A DNA stretch of 60,000 nucleotides from Cryptomeria japonica (taxonomy: Eukaryota; Streptophyta; Pinopsida; Cupressales; Cupressaceae). Below the pieces are notes generated by a model, which was given only the letters and a program-made list of their open reading frames with translations, was not told the DNA's origin and did not search any database. Positions 49,406 through 59,999 of the stretch are shown in pieces; position 1 is the stretch's first letter, and each line of letters opens with the position of its first letter. Where the stretch lies: NCBI RefSeq assembly GCF_030272615.1, contig NC_081411.1, positions 215,250,654-215,310,653 of the forward strand, read 5' to 3'. The position numbers and the translations under genes were made by a program.

Positions 49406-49469
49406 GATTTTCACCTAATAGTTCATCTATGTCAAAAACATCCATGATGGCAAAGAACTCCTGCATATA

Positions 49470-50360
49470 TAAAGATATACATGAATTATATACAACTCTA
49501 TGTCAAAGAAGAATCTATTTTACTAAATTAAAAAAAAACATTTATAAATAGTAACATTTCTATGTTGTTGAATGAGATACACATGAAATATATAATATAA
49601 TATTGAACTTAAAAAAATATACATGTACATACTATTGAATCTTGAAATATAAAATTTGCGCATAAAACTTAATAAAAACTTTCAATGAAACATCATAAAT
49701 CTATTAGAATTCAATTACGTAGTTTTGAGATAATTGTCATCAATTCATATTACATTGATTAGTCTTCAAACAATCTTAAAAAAAAACTAATCTCCCATGA
49801 CTATAAATGACATACTTAAAACATATTATATTCTAAGTGGTTGTCATGTAAAGACAAAACATCAAAACTTTTGAAGAGTTAAGCATATTTCACCATTAAA
49901 TTTCTCCCATAATCAAATCTACACAAGATTATAATTTACAAAAGGTCTTCAAAAAATATTATTTCCTATAAATCATTTATTATAAAACTCCGCAATCATT
50001 TGTTTTCATATATAATCTTTCTATAAAATTTAAGATATCAATCCATACACAAATTCTCTTACAAAGTTCAATAAGAAATGAAGGATAGAGGATTAAATAC
50101 TAAGATTGTTTTGAGAGATCAATGGAGTAGATTGATTGAAAGGATTGTGTGCATTAGAAGCTTCCAAGTGGCAACTTAAATGTTTGGTGCACATGAGGAG
50201 TTCATGATCCAAGAAAGTTTTGAGGAAAAGGTCTTCTTAGGGGCGTATACACCAAGATGTTGTAAAAAAAGGTAGCCAAATGACCAAAAAAAGATAAACA
50301 CGAGTGCGTTATTGGGAAATTCATTTAACGCATTTGAGGTCTTCTTTGTAGTGTTTTTTT
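49470..50360. other. A/T-rich region upstream of gene B
   Basis: No gene. This is the likely promoter and 5' region of gene B. I cannot identify a TATA box with confidence. Confidence 0.4.
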
Positions 50361-50372
50361 CTTACACTATAC

Positions 50373-50532
50373 TAGGCTTGTTTACACTATCGTAGGTTCA
50401 TTAGGACTATCCTAGGTTCATTAGGATTGTCCCAAGTTCATTATTGCTTTCTTAGGCTCATTAGGACTTTCTTAGGTTCATTAAGACTGCCCTACATTCA
50501 TTAGGATCATTTGAGGCTCATTGGGACTTTCA
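50373..50532. repeat. eight 20-bp tandem repeats (TAGGTTCATTAGGACTATCC family)
   Basis: Eight consecutive units of exactly 20 bp occur, the first (50373) and last (50513) being the most divergent. They lie inside the transposon, upstream of gene B. Confidence 0.85.
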
Positions 50533-51718
50533 AAGAAATGTTGCTCTCTCATTAGGCAAGGAGGATACAGACCCTTTAGGTTCTCTCATGTTTTATAGAC
50601 ATTTGATAGGTTTTAAATTCGAAATATTCATTAATGGAGTTAGTCTAGTGTTTCTTGGTTAGTGAGGAGGATCAGTAGATGTACATCATTAAAGTTTACA
50701 TAAGGGTTGCATTCAAGTCTTGAAATATTCCATCTCTTGTTCAAATATATGTAAGAAGGGGAAAACATTGGATATATTACATCATTAGATAGTGGATATA
50801 ACCATTGAGTTTTAAAATTAATTAGCCTCAATAAAAAAATCTCAATTTCTATATATTTCATAAATGCATAATTAGATAAATTATTACTTATAAATAAATC
50901 AATATGCATTTCTTTCAAAGAAACAAGAAACATACAAATAATAATAAGTTGTGATCTATATATCTAAATATGAAAATAATTCCATTAAAACTTTTACCTA
51001 GGTTAAGCATAAAAGTGATAATAAAACATAATCACCATGTTTTATTTCAACCTTAAAAGTAAAAGAACTCTACATATCCTAAAATTACGACTTAATCACA
51101 TCAAATAATTCTAATATAACTCAAAATACTCCTTCAACATATAAGATGATCTATGCTAGATGGCCATGTCTTACTTTCATTCCATTTATGGATTTCTTAC
51201 ATAGTAATACAAAAAATAACTTTCATCGAAATTAAGCATCTTTAACCATGAGATTATATATATCCTCAATTGTATATTCAAAATACTTCTTGGGAATTAT
51301 ATTTTTCAAATCTTTCAGATGTATATATAATTAGCACCCCATTTAGAAAACTCATTATCAATCAACATTATAAATCAAGAATATTTTTTATTTTGTATTA
51401 ATGAATTATATATTTGGCATATTAGCTTCCTTTATGAACCTATGTAAACCAAACTCCAATTTTAGTAACTTATCTAGTTTTGCTCTAAAATTGTGTCCAT
51501 AATTGATCCTTTTATACCATCACATGACATAATAGGACCTTTATGCCATGACATGGCATAAACCTAAGCCTAAACTTTCATATCTAAAATTTGAAAAACT
51601 TAATGTTAATTACTTTTAAGGTTATACTAATTTAGTGGTAACTTTTGTATTGCCTAATGAGGATTAAGAACAATTTAGGTACATATGTTCGGTTTTATGT
51701 CAATTTCATTTTCGAACA
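50533..51718. other. A/T-rich interior of the transposon, no gene seen
   Basis: No convincing reading frame, splice structure or repeat. Confidence 0.4.
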
Positions 51719-51899
51719 TTTTTGTTTTTGTTTCCATTTCATTTTTGGTTTTTTGTTTGTGTCGATTTCATTTTCGAACGTTTTTGTTTTTGTTTCCATT
51801 TCATTTTCGGTTTTTTGTTTGTGTTGATTTCATTTTCGAACGTTTTTGTTTTTGTTCCCATTTCATTTTTGGTTTTTTGTTTGTGTCGATTTCATTTTG
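51719..51899. repeat. 62-bp tandem repeat, about three units
   Basis: Units start TTTTTGTTTTTGTT at 51719, 51781 and 51843. The last is cut short at about 51899. The half-motif CATTTTCGAACG ends the first two units, and a partial unit ending CATTTTCGAACA precedes them. Confidence 0.85.
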
Positions 51900-52172
51900 T
51901 TAATTATCTAGGTTTGGTTTTGGTTTCTAAATTTGTTGATTACAGTTTAGGGTTAACTGTTCAAAAATATTTTACATCAAAATCAAGAATTTACAAACAT
52001 AAAAAATAATTTATTTATATGCTACTATTAAAAAAAACTAAAATAATAAAAAAAAAACTAAATAATACACCAAAAAAAGAGAAAAATATACAAGAAAATT
52101 ATGAACTGTGAAAATAGGTGACAGAATGTGCACCTGGGATAGTGGTGGAGGTTTGAAGTGGAAACCATAGCA

Positions 52173-52417
52173 CGGGGGCCCGTTTTCGATATCTTCTTGT
52201 GCAACAGTAAAATGAAAAATTATCCAAAAAAAAGGGTAAAAATAGCTTTTCAAAACGGGCCCCCGTTTTTTAAAAACGGGCCCCCGTTTTGTTTACAAAC
52301 GGGGGCCCGTTTATTAAAAAACGGGGGCCCGTTTTATCTGGCTTTGGCACCCCGTGACCTTTCGGCTCGGGAGCCCGAACCATTAACGGGCCCCCGTTTT
52401 TTAAAAACGGGGGCCCG
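52173..52417. repeat. right subterminal array: seven CGGGCCCCCG cores
   Basis: Cores lie at 52173 R, 52256 F, 52277 F, 52300 R, 52322 R, 52387 F and 52408 R (F is CGGGCCCCCG). Read inward from the right end, the first four orientations (F, R, F, F) match the left end. A further palindrome (TTCGGCTCGGGAGCCCGAA) lies between 52322 and 52387. Confidence 0.9.
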
Positions 52418-52419
52418 TT

Positions 52420-53945
52420 TTGCGGAGCGCATTTTCCAACGCGCAGACTTCCGCGAATTTGTGACTCATTAGCTTGCACATACCCTTTTCAAACCCCCTT
52501 TTTTGTATGTTTTCAGGATCTGATCTTCCATGTTCTTGTTTGGTTAATCTGGAATCCCTTTTTGATGAGGGCATCACTATCCTTATCTTTCTTGGATCCA
52601 TGGCTTGGTTTATTTTTCTTTCTTATTTGCATCTTGGGGTTTCTCCTGTTGTTCCTATTGAGGTGGTCCTGTCTTCTATGGAGGTGGCTGGAGGAGACTC
52701 CTATTGAGGTGAAGTTAGATGCTGCTAGTTATGCCTGGAAGCTTAATATTATCATGGGTGTTAATGTTGAAGGTTCTAGGTGTCTTGCTCAAACTCTATT
52801 AGTTTATGGGAGCCTCTTAAAACCCACTCTCATGGTTGAGGAAGCTTGGATAAGCCCTAGATTTTTTGCCCTTGTTATGGACAGGCTAGATGCTAGCAGT
52901 TTTTAAGGGCCTAGTTTGGCCAGATTTTGTTCTTGGTTAGGTTTAGATTTTTCTTTTGGTGACCGGGAGATTCTATTACATGTTAAGGAAGTCTAGAAAA
53001 CCCTTTTGTTTGGCTAAGGGTGCCTGATAAACCCTCGTTCTCTATTTTTTTAAATCTACAAGCTGGTTTAGATCTACTATTTTTACTAACCTGGTTTGTA
53101 TTGGCTTACTTTTGTGGATTGGTTGGTGTTGATTTGGTTTAGGCTGCTATGTTTTTTTGCAGCTTCTAGTGCCACAATTTTTGTAATTTTTGATCCTTCA
53201 AGTTTGAGTGTGGCTATGTTGTTGTTTGTATTTGATGTATCTATCTGCAACATCCCTTTGTTGGTTCCAATTTGTGAAAAACCTGAGGGTTTTAGGTACC
53301 TTCAAAACTTCTTGTACGTGGTTTCTGGTCCCCTCAAAACCTACCCTGGTCCTCCAAATATTTTATCATCAAAAGCTTAGCTTGTTTGTTGTTTTCAAAA
53401 CTATTTGATTCACTAAGTATAGCTCTTGCACCTGTTTCATGCACATACAAAGAGAGGGAAAGATGTTGAAAATAAGGGTTTGCGTTAGGTCAAACCCTAC
53501 TTTTATAATTAACCATGAAATTGAATTGATAAATGTAATGAAACTATAATGAAATACTTTTCTTTAGAAGGAAAGGCTAAAAATGTTTGAAACAACAATT
53601 TATACCTTAATGAAGTTTTTTTTGACCTTCACAAATGTTTTAGGGTTTCATGTAGGATGTCTTCATGAAACATTGATCATGGATACAATCTTTAGTACTT
53701 GAACTTGACTTCACTTCTACTCCAATGCTTGATGAATGATTGATTTCTTGGTCACTTAAATTTTCTAGAGTGTAATTGACATCTTGATTGTGGTTTGATA
53801 GGATTTCAAATGAGAGGAGTAGACCTCCTTCTATACTTGTCTACTTGAAAAACAAATTGAATTTTTGGAAGAGGCTAACATGGGATCCAAACTCTCACTC
53901 ATTTGTCATGATCATTGTGAGGCATCATTTTAGGACTTGATTAAG
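52420..53945. other. right flank of the transposon, no gene recognised
   Basis: Bases 52420-52470 are locally GC-rich. Bases 52500-53400 are T/G-rich with chance ORFs and resemble the left flank in style. Bases 53400-53945 are A/T-rich. I find no domain on either strand. Confidence 0.4.
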
Positions 53946-54042
53946 AGGACTAGGGCATGGTATGCCCAAGTCCTCATTTAGGACCAAGGCGTGGGCCTTC
54001 CTAGTCCTAATTTAGGGCCAGGGCATACCATACCCTGGTCCT
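53946..54042. repeat. inverted repeat, 22-bp arms
   Basis: AGGACTAGGGCATGGTATGCCC at 53946-53967 pairs with 54021-54042 at 20 of 22 positions. The loop carries further TAGGACCA-like half-sites. Confidence 0.75.
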
Positions 54043-54335
54043 AAAAATTTGGACTCCAAAATGTTGGGAGAACTAAGTAGATGATGAAAATACAAGTTTG
54101 AAATGGTGTACAAGTAGATCCAACATTCCAATTAGGCATTAGAAGCCAAAATGCCAAAGTGAGGCCTAGGTGGGGACACAATTGTAATTGACTATAATTT
54201 AGGATGCTATATATTTATTTTAATCCACATCATTAATGTAATGTTTATTATTTATTTTAATTCATAGCTTTAAATGATTATCTATTAAAAAAAATACTAG
54301 ACAAGCAACATTCTTTGTCAAATTTAGTCACTATT

Positions 54336-54932
54336 TGTTGGGATTAAGGTGTTTCAACCTTAGAGTCGAAACATGTTTATTTTATTATATATTTTATTTT
54401 CACCCACTTTGGAAGTCCTAAAATTAGGAGACTAGATTCATGGGTTGCTATGTTGAGACTATGATAATTTCTTTTAATTAATATAATGGTTACTAGTTTA
54501 GTGGAAGAGTCATTGAGAGTAATTATTTGATGATTGATATTTATGGTGTTCTCTTTTGACAAGTGGTGTGAGGTAGGTGTTGCTTATGGTAAGGTGACTG
54601 TTATGGTTGAGTTATGCATTTTTTCACTGGAAGTTACAATGTAGAATGTGCCATTAGTTTAGCAAGTTGCTATTTTTGACGTCACATACCTCTTTAGTGT
54701 TGGAGTTGATTTTAGAAACCATGGGCACTTTTTGCTTGTATTGAGATTTATAAATATGTGACTTCTTTTTGTATATTGTATGATGGGTTGGATATCTTTT
54801 AAGAAGCTTTTATGTATCTAATATTCTCTAGAACTACTTTGTATATAGTCTTGAATAGGATTGACTTTAGGCATTGTATTGTAACTATTGGTGTTTCTGA
54901 TAATATCATTGAGTCTAGCTTTTGGAGTGTGT
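54336..54932 (+). repeat. Ty1/copia-type LTR, truncated at its right end
   Basis: It starts TGTTGGGATTAAGGTG and matches, in inverted orientation, the LTR at 59894-59290 over most of its length (for example GGTAGGTGTTGC and GAGTTATGCATT). Homology stops at about 54932, where BAHD pseudogene sequence begins. Confidence 0.75.
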
Positions 54933-54939
54933 GAGTAGT

Positions 54940-55674
54940 TTTTCGGCTGCATTCTTCTGAAGAATGCCTCACATACATATTGTCAATTTTAGCAGAGTAA
55001 GCAGGGAAATCGCGAGGGCATAATATGGAGCGTGTATTGCTTCGAGTCAGTGATACAGTTGAGTAATTTCGAGAAAGCTTTGCCCAACTTGTGAAAAAGA
55101 TGTTCGCAGATTATGCATCTGCAACTCAGTGGTCGAATGTGCAGCCAATAACGATACATCCACAGACAAACTCTGTCCCCTGCAAATACTAAAAAACTGT
55201 TAAGATTTTTACGTAGAAAGCAAAACAAGGAGAAATAAATATGCTATCTTTAGACCCTTTTACCTGAATATCAAAGGAAGGAATGCCATCTTCTTGAAAG
55301 CGCTTTGAAAGTAAAGGAACAAGCTTGCCATAAACAGATTCATCAGGGTTGAAAAAATTCAGCTGAGAACGAGCTACTGCAGCATAAGCTTGGGTTAGGC
55401 AAACTCCCTTGTTATTGCAATGGACCTTTGGTAAGCCAATACTATCTGTAACTAATCTTCCTGCAAATACATAATAGGACACCAACGCCTTTGAGAGGGA
55501 ATTCTTGAGATGAGATAGTGCTGATCCAAAAGTCCTAGGAAAGGGATTTTTATAACAGAAGAAGACATGCACAGAAACTGGAGGAATAGTAAGATCCAGA
55601 TTTGACAGAGGAAGGATGTGCTGCTGCATTGGAAGATCAGGCACTATAATGACTTCTGTGTTAACAATCTTCAA
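54940..55674 (-). pseudogene. BAHD acyltransferase (HCT-like) pseudogene, two exons, cut by an LTR
   Basis: BAHD enzymes transfer acyl groups from CoA to alcohols or amines in plant specialised metabolism. Exon 1 (55674-55264) encodes the typical N-terminus: LPMQQHILPLSNLDLTIPPV, VFFCYKNP, LSKALVSYYVFAGRL and GVCLTQA. A CAG/GTAAAA donor joins in phase 0 to exon 2 starting at 55179 (GTEFVCGCIVIGCTFDH). The catalytic HxxxD motif reads H-stop-V-A-D because of a TGA at 55126-55128. A TAA at 55111-55113 follows. The frame then continues (FFTSWAKLSRN, CPRDFPAYSAKIDNMYV) to about 54940, where the copia LTR starts. No ATG precedes exon 1 in frame (a TAG lies just upstream, after a possible acceptor). 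The C-terminal half with DFGWG is missing. The substrate cannot be told. Confidence 0.8.
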
Positions 55675-55689
55675 CTCATAATCTCCAGT

Positions 55690-56020
55690 CTAAGCACATA
55701 ACTAGTAAGTATTAAAATGCTAATACGTTCAATCAAAACCCTAATATATTTCTCTACCTTGCACCATGAAGGCATTGTAAATGAATGATATGTTTCATTT
55801 ATTTTTACTTTTTCTTAAAAAAAACTGAATTTTGTTTTGAAAAGTTTTAAGTTACGCACACCTTTAAACTTTTCGTGTGAGCTTTCATTACATATAAGTA
55901 AATACTGGCTTTGTTTTATGTCTTTGATTGAAATTTTAAAATTCTGAATCCTTGCAAAAAATCATGACAAACGAAACCTTGACAGTGAAATTCTATTTGT
56001 GTGCAATACTTCTCGCGCCT
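55690..56020. other. A/T-rich region upstream of the BAHD pseudogene
   Basis: No feature recognised. Confidence 0.35.
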
Positions 56021-56039
56021 CACCAAATACACAAGAGAT

Positions 56040-56476
56040 CTATAGTAGGGCACTGCAAATTCCGTCTCTGAGAAAAATATTTCCTAATTTCATTTCTCTT
56101 CCTTTGCTACGCTTCCTAGGAAGCTCAGTGCACTTCTGGCTAACCCCACCATTTTCTTTGCGTTTTAGAGGCTGTAAACTAGAATATGAAAAGCTTTCTT
56201 GTTTTTCATTCTGATTTTGTTCCATAACTCCCATTTCTTCATCCTCAAAAGTTCCTTCTACCGAAAATTTATTTTCCATCTTTCTCGGTCTTCCTCTTCC
56301 ACGTCACCTTGGAACCCCATTGAAACCTAATTGACTAGTTTCTGCGACACTACAATTTTGATAAAGTTCTCCACCATTTGCTTTGAGTTTCTGAGATTGT
56401 AAAATATAAGATGGAAAGTTAATCTCTGCTTGTTTCTTAGTCTGTCCATTATCTTCCATTTCTTTGCATCTTATAT
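56040..56476 (-). pseudogene. AT-hook-like protein remnant with an internal repeat
   Basis: One minus-strand frame runs from about 56476 to the stop at 56040, broken once by TGA 56304-56306. Just after that stop lies RGRGRPRK, an AT-hook core that binds the minor groove of A/T DNA. Two related blocks are visible: MEDNGQTKKQ...SYILQSQKLKANGG (from 56459) and MEQNQNEKQ...SYSSLQPLKRKENGG. Each is followed by a Cys and then a basic patch, so the protein was built of repeats. It may be part of a chromatin-type or element-encoded protein. No intact gene is seen around it. Confidence 0.45.
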
Positions 56477-56479
56477 CCT

Positions 56480-57541
56480 AGTATTTAGAATCTATGTAAA
56501 AACATCATACCATAAACTATTATATGAATAGTTATATTATCCAAACCATTATCCTTCTTGTTAATTATAAATATTATGCAATCCTGCAGTGGTGATAAAT
56601 TTATGTTTGTTGTAGAAGTTATGAAATCTGGTCCCTACAGACTTGTAAGATTCAGTCTTTGCTTGTGCCTAATTTTTAATTTAAAAAAATAATGTAGACG
56701 TCCTAAAGGGTAAAAAGTATCAACAAAAAAACTTGCATTTCATATACAGTACTCTATTGTCATTTTATAGCCTGCAACACTAGGATTGAGTTCGTACTGC
56801 CTACTAATATGTTTTACAAATGGTAAAAGAAGAACCAATGCTCATCGATACAAGAGAGCACGATCAGGTGCATGAAGGCTTGGAAAAAAAATATTTATTA
56901 ATTATTTCTATAATACTATGATTCTGAATTTTACTTCTTGGGAATTGTTTTCATAGTACTTAGGTTCTCACAGCTAGCATTTCTCAATGTCTTGTGAGAG
57001 CACATTCTTCTCCTCAACATAACATTTTTCTATATGTTTTTCTATATCACAAATCTAGTAAGCATGAGTGATTGACACCATTTTGGGTATCTGCTCATTC
57101 AATCATGATATAATACCATCATACATAACTAGTTATTCAAACAAGCATTGCCCTAAGAACTGAAAGGTGCTTCCTTATTTATATTTCTGACCTCCAGCTA
57201 CCTTTGTTTGATAAACAATTATTGACAACTCTCCCCGTTTCACGCATGTAGAAGACAAAGCAATTATCTGAATCGGTACATGTTTAGGTATAAGCACACA
57301 ATGCATTATAATAAGATGTGTTCGTATAGGCAATCACTTTGCCATTCAACTTAGTATATCCAACACCTAGAATGGTCTGCAATTTTTCAATGTTGCCTTA
57401 GCTACTTTGTGTGTCTTGTTTTGAGGGTTTTAGCTGTTCTGGGGCATTTTGGAAACAGTTCACGTGCCTTGCCTTCGCTAACACATTCATGTGCTTTGTC
57501 TTTCATATGACATTTTACATACGAGTAGGGTCAAGATCTTA
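56480..57541. other. no feature recognised
   Basis: A/T-rich sequence with stops in all frames. No LTR ends or tandem repeats noted. Confidence 0.35.
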
Positions 57542-57589
57542 GTAGCTATATAGCAGAATTTTGAGGTAGCTATATAGCAGAATTTTGAA
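57542..57589. repeat. 24-bp tandem duplication
   Basis: GTAGCTATATAGCAGAATTT-type unit at 57542 and again at 57566. Confidence 0.85.
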
Positions 57590-59280
57590 GTAAGTCACTT
57601 GGCATGGTTCTAGCGAGTTTATTTTTATTGAGGGCTCAACTTCAGTTTTTGTTTCTATGCATCCCAGATTTAGAAATCCAAGCTTATGCATACATCTAGT
57701 AAAATCATAATTGTTGTGAGAGTCTTGCAATGGTAGTAAGTTTGTGCACCTTCTTCTTTTTCTAAATTTGTTGATGAAATTCTCTCTAGACTTCGTAACA
57801 ACACAATCCATTCAATCCAAGGCACCTATGAATGGAGGATTTCACCTGTGAGATACATGTAGCATCCTCTTTTCAAACCAATAGAACTTCCAATGAAACA
57901 TAATAGTAACATAGCAATCATGACAGTAGTGATACATTGGTCAACCACGTAACTCTGCTTGTCAGTGTACACTACTATGTGTTTGTGTTATTTTCATTCT
58001 TTTTATTGGTTGTTTTTCGTTGATGATGACACATCCTCAATGGGCCACTCCACCTTTTCTTAGTTGTTGTTCTGATTTTATTTCTATTTTATATTATCAA
58101 ACAATACATGCTACACAATCATTTAGAGTGCCAGTCACTATAGGGAGCCAAAAAATTGAAGAATCATCAACTTTATTGAATTTCCAATATGCGTGCTACT
58201 TCTCTGCAGCTTCATTGTTTTATCTCACCAGCTTCTTTTCCCTCTTTCCCTATATTTAGCTTTCTTTGAAGAATTACACTAAGCAACTAAGTTGATGGGA
58301 CAGGTTAAGTGATTCATCTTCTCAAAGTTGTAAGTTTGCTCATCGTTGGTTGAGTTTAGATTGATTCACATGTCAAAGGCTGAGTGGTCTAAATTTTGTT
58401 ATTTTTCAGGTTTTTGAATCCAAAAGCTTGAAACAATCAAGACATCCACAATAAAGCTGATTCAGTGAAGGCAAACGCGGTACTCAACATAGTCAAATGA
58501 ATTTAGACAACTTCTCTAGATTTAATACTTTCTAATCTACTTAATTTCTCCAAAATATTAAGTGTAAAAAAACATTGAGAACATTGTCTTAGAATTTGTA
58601 AGCTATAATTTGATAATTTTCTAGAGCTTATTTTTAGTGATCCAAAAGTAGATGTAAATAAATTGCACAATTTTTTTAAAACATTTATTGAATCAAATTG
58701 AAAATTTGATGTACACCACATCCATAATCTAAACCAAATCTAATGTACACTACATCTAGAATCTAAACCTTGCAAATTTGACCTGCCATTACCTTGCTCC
58801 CTTCTATTATTCTAACAAAAAAAATAATTCATTAGTTTTTAGCAAATAGGCAGGGACTCCAACTGTATCACGACTATGTATCACGACTCTTGTTTATTAT
58901 AAAATATTTTTAAGAGGTTAAAATATATATATAATAAATAAGATTGAGAATTATTTGTAAGTGAGAAACAATATGAATGAACAATAAATAAATTATACAA
59001 TCATAATGTATGGATTGTTTTTGTTTAAGTAGACAATAATAATGTGTGACTTGTGTCATTTTAATTTATGTCGAGGAAAATAAATATTTGTGTTCTTGTT
59101 GTTCAAGGTAGGGCTAGTGAAAGGAAGCCAAAGTGTGGAATAACACTTCCAAATGCTAAATCTAACAAAGAGATGATGTAGAGAATTTCATACAAACTTT
59201 AACCTATTGTAGATTAGATAAACACATATAAAAAAATAGATTTAACAAATAAAACCACAAAATCAAATATATGTGGGAAA
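57590..59280. other. no feature recognised
   Basis: Short ORFs (57811-57539 minus, 58020-58259 plus, 58721-58503 minus) show no domain and look like chance. The TATCACGACT pentamer-rich duplication near 58870 is trivial. Confidence 0.35.
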
Positions 59281-59289
59281 ACCCTTTTT

Positions 59290-59894
59290 GAAAAAATGCA
59301 CATTCCAAAATCGAGATAAATGGTATTATCAATAACACCAATAATTATAATACAATGGTCAATTCTCTTGAAGAGTATATACAATAGCAGTGAATTCTAG
59401 AGAATATTCGACACATAAATGCTTCTTAGAAGATATCCAACCTATCATACAAAATACACAAATAAGCCACATATTTATAGAGATCAACACAATCAAAAAT
59501 AACACATTGTGTCCAAAACCAATGCCAATGCTAAAGAGGTATGTGGTGTCAAAAATAACAACTTGCTAAACTCATGACACATTGCACATAGAAACTTCAA
59601 ATGCATCAATGCATAACTCAATCATAATGGTCACCTTGCCAAATGCAACACCTACCTTACACCACTTGTAGAAAGATAACTTCACCACAAATTTTAATTA
59701 CCAAATAATTACTCTCCATGACTCTTCCACAAACTAGTAACTGTAATAGTAATTAAAATAAATTGTCATAGTCTCAACATAGCAACCTATGACAATAGTT
59801 CTCTAATTTTAGGAATTCCAAAGTAGGTAAAAATAAAATAAATAATAAAATAAGCATGTTTGAATTGTAATGTTAAGACACCTTGATTCCAAAA
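59290..59894 (-). repeat. Ty1/copia 3' LTR on the minus strand
   Basis: It is the inverted counterpart of the LTR at 54336. It starts TTTTGGAATCAAGG (the canonical TGTTGG has decayed), directly after a GTGGGAGAAT polypurine tract, and runs to at least 59290. It may extend to about 59260, where GGGTTTTCCCACATA occurs on the minus strand. Confidence 0.7.
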
Positions 59895-59906
59895 TTCTCC
59901 CACAAA
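59895..59906 (-). promoter_or_regulatory. copia polypurine tract
   Basis: TTGTGGGAGAAT on the minus strand closely matches the usual plant copia tract just before the 3' LTR. Confidence 0.7.
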
Positions 59907-59912
59907 AATATG

Positions 59913-59999
59913 TCATCTACCCCAAGCCTCAAGGCCCATAGATTTGACATACCATTTGAACTTCTTAGTGCTCGTTGCCTTCGTTAGTGCATTTGAAAC
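59913..59999 (-). CDS. C-terminal end of copia pol (RNase H), cut by window edge
   Basis: The minus-strand frame reads VSNALTKATSTKKFKWYVKS and ends GLEAWGR with TGA at 59913-59915. The ALTK...KF block is the usual C-terminus of copia RNase H. The frame is open to the window edge, so this element may be fairly young. Confidence 0.75.
   Translation of the reverse strand, partial: VSNALTKATSTKKFKWYVKSMGLEAWGR

Larger units (their letters stand above)
47165..49466 (-). pseudogene. Gene B: polyproline accessory protein of the transposon, ~8 exons, one TGA
   Basis: Exons on the minus strand, all joined in phase 0 by GT-AG introns: 49466-48459, 48329-48261 (69 nt), 48148-48080 (69), 47957-47880 (78), 47794-47711 (84), 47608-47537 (72), 47434-47363 (72) and 47260-47165 with TGA. 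That gives about 515 codons. The first exon starts MQEFFAIMDVFDID (an alternative is the Met at 49445), followed by about 27 Pro from a (GGT)n(GGA)n microsatellite. It then has a helical stretch, and a conserved-looking block with LRDFYADGLTYRQITDLK, WCVHPEMARYFWDRWW and FLKKLYCEFVMNQ. A single TGA at 49134-49136 interrupts it between HR and RQEL in an otherwise continuous frame. No known domain is recognised. Its place beside gene A suggests an end-binding or regulatory partner like TNPA of Spm, which is inference. Confidence 0.65.
42532..52419. mobile_element. ~9.9-kb DNA transposon with GC-rich subterminal repeat clusters
   Basis: Seven copies of CGGGCCCCCG (either orientation) lie within 150 bp at the left end and seven within 245 bp at the right end. 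No copy occurs between the clusters as far as I can see. The outermost left pair (42534-42562) and outermost right pair (52387-52417) are each a forward and a reverse core separated by 9-11 A/T bases. They form an imperfect terminal inverted repeat of about 33-36 bp. Inside are two convergent multi-exon genes, a transposase-like gene A and gene B. Exact ends and a target-site duplication could not be fixed. The superfamily is not named here because I cannot compare it with libraries. Confidence 0.75.

Noticed and set aside
49228-49551. Polyglycine ORF on the + strand
   Set aside because: It is the shadow of the proline tract of gene B on the other strand.
58870-58900. Small TATCACGACT repeat as a functional site
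   Set aside because: It has only two copies in low-complexity sequence.
54336-59894. The two copia LTRs as ends of one element
   Set aside because: They are in inverted, not direct, orientation, and a BAHD pseudogene lies between them.
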